DNA of 18,345 nucleotides from Brachyspira catarrhinii (GTDB lineage: Bacteria > Spirochaetota > Brachyspiria > Brachyspirales > Brachyspiraceae). The notes under the pieces were generated by a model, which was not told the origin of the DNA, made no database searches, and worked only from the letters and a program-made list of their open reading frames with translations. Shown here piece after piece: positions 14,743-18,345 of this stretch (positions are counted from its first letter, which is position 1; each line of letters opens with the position of its first letter). The translations under genes were made by a program, and so were the position numbers. The stretch covers positions 1-18,345 of the forward strand of contig NZ_SJDU01000006.1 of the NCBI RefSeq assembly GCF_005518285.1. The letters run 5' to 3'.

Positions 14743-15447
14743 TCAGTTATGCACATAAGTTCCTATACTCTCGCCCGAAATCGCTTTTGTGATATTTCCC
14801 ATTTTATTCATGTTAAAAACTCTTATCGGCATATTGTTGTCGTTAGCCATAGCGAAAGCCGTCATATCCATAACCCGCAAATTTTTATTTAAAGCTTCTC
14901 TAAAAGTAATTTCGTTATACATTTTGGCGTCTTCGTTCGTTTTTGGGTCTTTATCGTAAATGCCGTCAACATTAGTTCCTTTCAATACGATTGAAGCGTC
15001 AATTTCCAAAGCTCGTAAAATCGCCGTGCTGTCTGTAGTAAAATAAGGGTTTGAAGTTCCGCCCGCTATTATCAAAACATTTCCTCTCTCCAATATTCTT
15101 ATAGCCTTATCTCTTTCAAATCCTTCAATCATTCCTTCGATATTAAAAGCCGAAAGTATTTGAGTTGGAGTTCCCGCCGCCATGAATCTGTCTTTCAAAG
15201 CGATTGCGTTCATTATCGTGGCAAGCATTCCCATCGAGTCGGCAGTCGCCCTAATCATTCCCGTTTTATTGGAAAGTTGCATTCCTCTGAATATATTTCC
15301 GCCTCCGACAACAACGGCAATTTGAGTGTCGTTTCCCGCTTCTTTCATTTCCAAAGCTATTCTGTCGACTACATTATTGTCAATTCCGTAATCTTTTTGT
15401 CCGAGCAAAGCCTCGCCTGAAATTTTTAATAAAACGGTTTTTTTCAT
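14743..15447 (-). CDS. pyrH: UMP kinase
   Basis: This 234-residue enzyme phosphorylates UMP to UDP with ATP in pyrimidine nucleotide synthesis and works as a hexamer in the cytoplasm. Family motifs are complete: KISGEALLG at the N terminus, GGGNIFRG (48-55), RATADSMGMLATIMNA (about 68-83), TSNPYFTTD in the nucleotide region, and KGTNVDGIYDKDP. GAGG ten bases upstream marks the ribosome site, and a promoter lies at 15472-15499. In many bacteria pyrH sits with rpsB, tsf and frr. Here it stands alone, between the small-gene cassette and the restriction-modification genes. Confidence 0.96.
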   Translation of the reverse strand: MKKTVLLKISGEALLGQKDYGIDNNVVDRIALEMKEAGNDTQIAVVVGGGNIFRGMQLSNKTGMIRATADSMGMLATIMNAIALKDRFMAAGTPTQILSAFNIEGMIEGFERDKAIRILERGNVLIIAGGTSNPYFTTDSTAILRALEIDASIVLKGTNVDGIYDKDPKTNEDAKMYNEITFREALNKNLRVMDMTAFAMANDNNMPIRVFNMNKMGNITKAISGESIGTYVHN

Positions 15448-15471
15448 TATATTTTAACCTCTTAACAAATT

Positions 15472-15499
15472 ATTATATTATATTTTTTATCATTATCAA
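15472..15499 (-). promoter_or_regulatory. Promoter of pyrH
   Basis: TTGATA (15494-15499) and the exact TATAAT (15472-15477) are 16 bp apart on the minus strand, giving a leader of about 18 nt before the pyrH ATG. It provides pyrH with its own transcription, independent of the restriction genes upstream. Confidence 0.65.
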
Positions 15500-15509
15500 T
15501 ACAATTATA

Positions 15510-15590
15510 TTATTTAACATTATTTTTTTCTAAAATTTCACGCCATAAATTTATATGTTCTGAATTTATTTCAGACGATATTTTAGAATC
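15510..15590 (-). other. Open in-frame extension after the endonuclease stop codon
   Basis: Past the TAA at 15591-15593 the same frame stays open for 26 codons (DSKISSEINSEHINLWREIL and on to EKNNVK) before TAA at 15510-15512. The composition looks coding, and the DNA becomes almost pure A/T only after the second stop. It may be the original C terminus of the endonuclease, cut off by a nonsense change. A run this long is not rare by chance in one frame, so this is tentative. Confidence 0.35.
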
Positions 15591-16655
15591 TTATACAAGA
15601 TTTCTGGTATATAATTTTAAAAAATCATTGTAATTATCTATAAATCTTAAATAATATTTTAAACTTGTCATAATGCCGTTAGGAATAATATCCATTTTGG
15701 TTTCTTTTTTTATTTTTAAAACAAGTTCTTTTATGTATTTTAATTCATTTCCATCTTTGAAGCTATTTTCGTATGTGGTTAATATATAATATCTAAATAT
15801 ATTTGAATTTAATGTTTTATTAAAAACGCTTAAAATTAATTCTCTATCAATTGGAATATTATGTTTTATTTCAATTACTTCGTATGGGCTATTATTTTTA
15901 TATACTACTTCTATATCGCCATATCCATGCTTATCAGACGATGTATGATAATTTAATGGTTTTAATTTTTTATCCTTATAAATATTTACGTTTTTAATTA
16001 ATTCTTGATATATACTATAAAAGGCAATAACAGGAAGCCTTGATGAATTTTTGCAGTTAAAATGATTATAAAACATATTAATAATTTTATCTATATTCAA
16101 TATATCTAATGTTTCCGACATGTTTATGGTTTCTATATTTAAAATTTCAGCTTTATTTAAAAGTAATTTTAACTTTGCAAATAAATATACTAAACAAAAA
16201 TATGCACTATCATGATTTTCTATAGAGTCTATTATTGAAAGGAATGACATTTTTACTTTTTCATTCCTTATTTTGATTTCTTTTCCACTTTTAATAGACC
16301 ATTCTATTTTTTCTCTTGTAGCTAAAGTTAAAAATGCAGACTCTTTATTAGAATACTTTAAAAAGTATTTCTTAAAAAATGGAGTCGTTATATTAGTGTC
16401 TAATGTTCTAGCGGAATATCCGTTTTTAAAATCGGTTCTATGTTTTCTAATGTCTTGTTCGGGATTATTAATCTTTTTTATGCAACTAGTCACTATTGCC
16501 TGAATAATTGATTTATTTTTATCTATATTATCAATTAATATATTTAGATTATTTTTTAAATCAGACGGAATATTATCAAATTTATCATAAGAAATTAATT
16601 TGTCAGAATCTTTAATAGCTTTTTCTAAAATATCGTTATAAACTTTATTATTCAT
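15591..16655 (-). CDS. Type II restriction endonuclease, probably SacI-like family
   Basis: The 354-residue product overlaps the methyltransferase gene by 4 bp (ATGA) and is its partner endonuclease. A conserved-looking N-terminal block has EQDIRKHRTDFKNGYSARTL then DTNITTPFFKKYF (residues 67-98), which I associate with the SacI-type endonuclease family (PF09566); that match is from memory. A probable PD-(D/E)xK centre lies at GYGDIEV with Asp247, followed by EVIEIKH with Glu262 and Lys264. It should cut unmethylated DNA at the site its partner protects; the recognition sequence cannot be read. The frame may once have continued 26 codons past the present stop, to 15510. TTA- and AAT-rich codons suggest horizontal acquisition. 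Confidence 0.75.
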   Translation of the reverse strand: MNNKVYNDILEKAIKDSDKLISYDKFDNIPSDLKNNLNILIDNIDKNKSIIQAIVTSCIKKINNPEQDIRKHRTDFKNGYSARTLDTNITTPFFKKYFLKYSNKESAFLTLATREKIEWSIKSGKEIKIRNEKVKMSFLSIIDSIENHDSAYFCLVYLFAKLKLLLNKAEILNIETINMSETLDILNIDKIINMFYNHFNCKNSSRLPVIAFYSIYQELIKNVNIYKDKKLKPLNYHTSSDKHGYGDIEVVYKNNSPYEVIEIKHNIPIDRELILSVFNKTLNSNIFRYYILTTYENSFKDGNELKYIKELVLKIKKETKMDIIPNGIMTSLKYYLRFIDNYNDFLKLYTRNLV

Positions 16656-17671
16656 ACTAATATTTCCATATCCATATTTTCTATTTTGTTAAGTCTCTCT
16701 AATGAATATTCTACATATTCATTAAAAATCTCTATGCCTATATAGAAACGATTTAACTTTTTAGCCACAACGCATGTCGTTCCAGAACCTAAAAAAGGGT
16801 CAAGTATTATTGAATTTTTTTTAGTTAAAAGTTTTATTATCTCTCCAACTATAAATTCGGGATATATTGCTGGGTGCTTATTACCTTTAATAGTTTCTAC
16901 TGTAGATTCTATAATATCTTTTTTCATTGAATTTCCATATATTTTTATAATGGTAAACCCTTTTTGCTGTATCTGGTTTAATCTGCCTCCCGATTGCCCC
17001 CCGTATGGAAGGGCATGAACTCCCCTTATTTTCATTCTAAAACTTTCTATTTTCCCAGATTTAACTTCTGAAATAACTTTATCTAATTCTTCATAAGCTA
17101 ATTTTTTTTCTTCATTAGAAAGCGTAGAATTATCTATAATATTAAAATATTTTTGACCAATATTGCTATTTTTTATAGTATTTGTTTTATTTTTTAAATT
17201 TTTATATTCAAGGAAAGAATTATTATCAAAATAATAATCCTTCGATTTAGTAAATATAAAAAAAGGTTCTGTTGCGGGAACTAATTTTTTCGTATTTTGT
17301 CTAGGAGATGGATTTATTTTTACCCAAGTTAATTCGTTTATTAAGCGAATATTATCTATTTTTTGAGCTTCTATTGCAAATCTATAAGGTATTAAATTTA
17401 AATTACCATTTGTATATTTATCTCCAATATTAAAAACTATACTACCTGTAGATTTTATAATTCTTTTACATTCCTTAAATACTAATATCAATTTATTAAT
17501 ATATTCATCTACTGTGTTTTCATTTCCAATACCAATATAGCCATAATCTCTTTGTTTAAAATAAGGAGGAGAAGTTATTATTAAATCGATTGAGTCGTTA
17601 GGAATATTTGATAAAACTCGAATGTTATCGTCACATATAATTTTATTTTTAAGTTCCTCTAAAGCATACAT
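16652..17671 (-). CDS. Type II DNA methyltransferase, beta class, probably N4-cytosine
   Basis: The 339-residue enzyme has the catalytic motif IV as TSPPY (33-37), near the N terminus. The SAM-binding motif I is DPFLGSGTT (about 291-299), near the C terminus. That order defines the beta class, and SPPY favours N4-cytosine over N6-adenine methylation. The segment between, including LPYGGQSGGRLNQIQQKG, probably forms the target-recognition part. It would protect host DNA from the endonuclease whose start overlaps its stop codon. No Shine-Dalgarno sequence precedes the ATG. A possible promoter at 17676-17704 ends so near the ATG that the message may be leaderless. No controller (C) protein gene is visible. 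Confidence 0.88.
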   Translation of the reverse strand: MYALEELKNKIICDDNIRVLSNIPNDSIDLIITSPPYFKQRDYGYIGIGNENTVDEYINKLILVFKECKRIIKSTGSIVFNIGDKYTNGNLNLIPYRFAIEAQKIDNIRLINELTWVKINPSPRQNTKKLVPATEPFFIFTKSKDYYFDNNSFLEYKNLKNKTNTIKNSNIGQKYFNIIDNSTLSNEEKKLAYEELDKVISEVKSGKIESFRMKIRGVHALPYGGQSGGRLNQIQQKGFTIIKIYGNSMKKDIIESTVETIKGNKHPAIYPEFIVGEIIKLLTKKNSIILDPFLGSGTTCVVAKKLNRFYIGIEIFNEYVEYSLERLNKIENMDMEILV

Positions 17672-17675
17672 ATTT

Positions 17676-17704
17676 TTTATACAAATTATTAAATTATTTT
17701 ACAA
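17676..17704 (-). promoter_or_regulatory. Possible promoter giving a leaderless methyltransferase message
   Basis: TTGTAA (17699-17704) and TATAAA (17676-17681) are 17 bp apart on the minus strand. The -10 ends four bases before the ATG at 17671, so transcription would start at or within the first codon. In such A/T-rich DNA a chance match is easy. Confidence 0.35.
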
Positions 17705-17726
17705 ATAAAACAATGGTTCAATAATT

Positions 17727-18345
17727 TTATTTACTTTTTCGCAAATCTTCTATAGCTTTTGACAATATTGAAATTCCTCTGTCTATCATTTCTGGAGACG
17801 AATTCGTATAATTTAATCTGAATGTTCCTTCGCCTCTTTTCTTTTCATAGAAAGGCTCTCCAGGTGCGATAGCGACTCCGTTATCCGCGGCTTTTTTACC
17901 GAGTTCTACCGCGTCAATTCCTTTCGGCAAAGTCACCCAAATAAACATACCGCCTTCTGGATGCGTCCAATGTATATCTTTCGCAAAATATTTATCCATA
18001 GCTTCGAGCATGCAGTCGCATTGTTTTTTATACAAATCGGTAATGGTTTTTATATGAGCGTCATAATCGTTATCGGCAAGATATTGAGCGACAACCATTT
18101 GCCCGAATATGCTCGTATGAAAATCCACAAGCTGTTTATAATGTTTCATTTTATTTATAACTTCGTCAACCCCGCAAGCAATCCATCCCATTCTAAAACC
18201 AGGCGAGAAAGTTTTTGAAAAAGTTCCCATGAGTATAGCCTGTTCGCCAAGCAAACTATAGAAAGATTTTTGATGCTCTCCTCTGAATCTCAATTCTCCG
18301 TAAGGATTATCTTCAATAAAGAAAGTGTCTTTAATAAAGAAAGTG
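17727..18345 (-). CDS. PLP-dependent class I/II aminotransferase, 5' end missing
   Basis: About 205 C-terminal residues are present; the gene runs off the window edge. EDNPYGELRF matches the strand carrying the Asp that contacts the PLP ring nitrogen and the Tyr near the cofactor. GTFSKTFSPGFRMGW holds the Schiff-base lysine (SK), FRLNYTNSSPE carries the substrate-carboxylate arginine, and APGEPFY is a typical C-terminal motif. This is the fold-type-I group that includes LysN/Aro8-like 2-aminoadipate and aromatic or branched-chain aminotransferases; the substrate cannot be decided. At the very edge the reading TFFIKDTFFIED contains a six-residue tandem duplication (18310-18345) just before the cofactor-binding strand. 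An internal ATG at 18293 is not the true start. Confidence 0.9.
   Translation of the reverse strand, partial: TFFIKDTFFIEDNPYGELRFRGEHQKSFYSLLGEQAILMGTFSKTFSPGFRMGWIACGVDEVINKMKHYKQLVDFHTSIFGQMVVAQYLADNDYDAHIKTITDLYKKQCDCMLEAMDKYFAKDIHWTHPEGGMFIWVTLPKGIDAVELGKKAADNGVAIAPGEPFYEKKRGEGTFRLNYTNSSPEMIDRGISILSKAIEDLRKSK
18310..18345 (-). repeat. 18-bp tandem duplication inside the aminotransferase gene at the window edge
   Basis: Positions 18310-18327 and 18328-18345 match at 17 of 18 bases and encode TFFIED and TFFIKD in frame. The second copy ends exactly at the last base of the window, so this may be a real duplication or an artefact of a contig end. Confidence 0.9.

Noticed and set aside
17706..17738. 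Inverted repeat AAATAAAA/TTTTATTT between the aminotransferase and methyltransferase genes
   Set aside because: The stem is only A/T pairs with a 14-base loop and no real T-run, so I did not call it a terminator.

Overview
The window looks like part of a chromosome of an anaerobic, very AT-rich spirochaete, most likely Brachyspira. This rests on the strong A/T bias, the gene types (diderm outer-membrane receptor with btuFCD, FloA, PyrH, RuvA) and a thioredoxin with the CEPC active site seen in glycine-reducing anaerobes. No rRNA or tRNA gene is present, so the genus is an inference. Only the first two genes are on the plus strand; everything after about 2365 is on the minus strand.

Layout. 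1-2361 (+): an atypical thioredoxin with a clear promoter and terminator, then a GHL10/YngK-like lipoprotein. 2367-4278 (-): a PD-(D/E)xK nuclease-like protein and a DUF1796 protein whose leader carries a five-copy pentanucleotide repeat downstream of a perfect consensus promoter. 4279-9198 (-): a vitamin B12 uptake operon, cobalamin riboswitch-btuB-btuF-btuC-btuD. 9221-10078 (-): a small HMA metal chaperone followed by ruvA. 10082-12537 (-): a PhoB/PhoR-type two-component pair. 12625-13605 (-): floA. 13748-14665 (-): a tightly packed cassette of three small unrecognised genes, the middle one frameshifted. 14743-15447 (-): pyrH with its own promoter. 15510-17704 (-): a type II restriction-modification system (m4C-type methyltransferase overlapping the endonuclease gene). 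17727-18345 (-): the 3' part of a PLP aminotransferase, cut by the window edge inside an 18-bp tandem duplication. No gene-free stretch exceeds 300 bases.

How it works together. The B12 block is a complete outer-membrane-to-cytoplasm import path (receptor, binding lipoprotein, permease, ATPase) under one riboswitch; TonB/ExbBD are not in the window. The accessory material lies in three patches: 2367-4278, 13748-14665 and 15510-17704. The last two flank pyrH, which therefore sits alone between variable DNA and reads from its own promoter.

The most unusual signal is at 4037-4271. A TTGACA-N16-TATAAT promoter is followed at once by a short ORF running through five tandem CTTGC units. Loss of one unit, or gain of two, would extend that ORF into a 63-codon frame ending across the start codon of the DUF1796 gene. 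This resembles a slippage (phase-variable) switch but is unproven.
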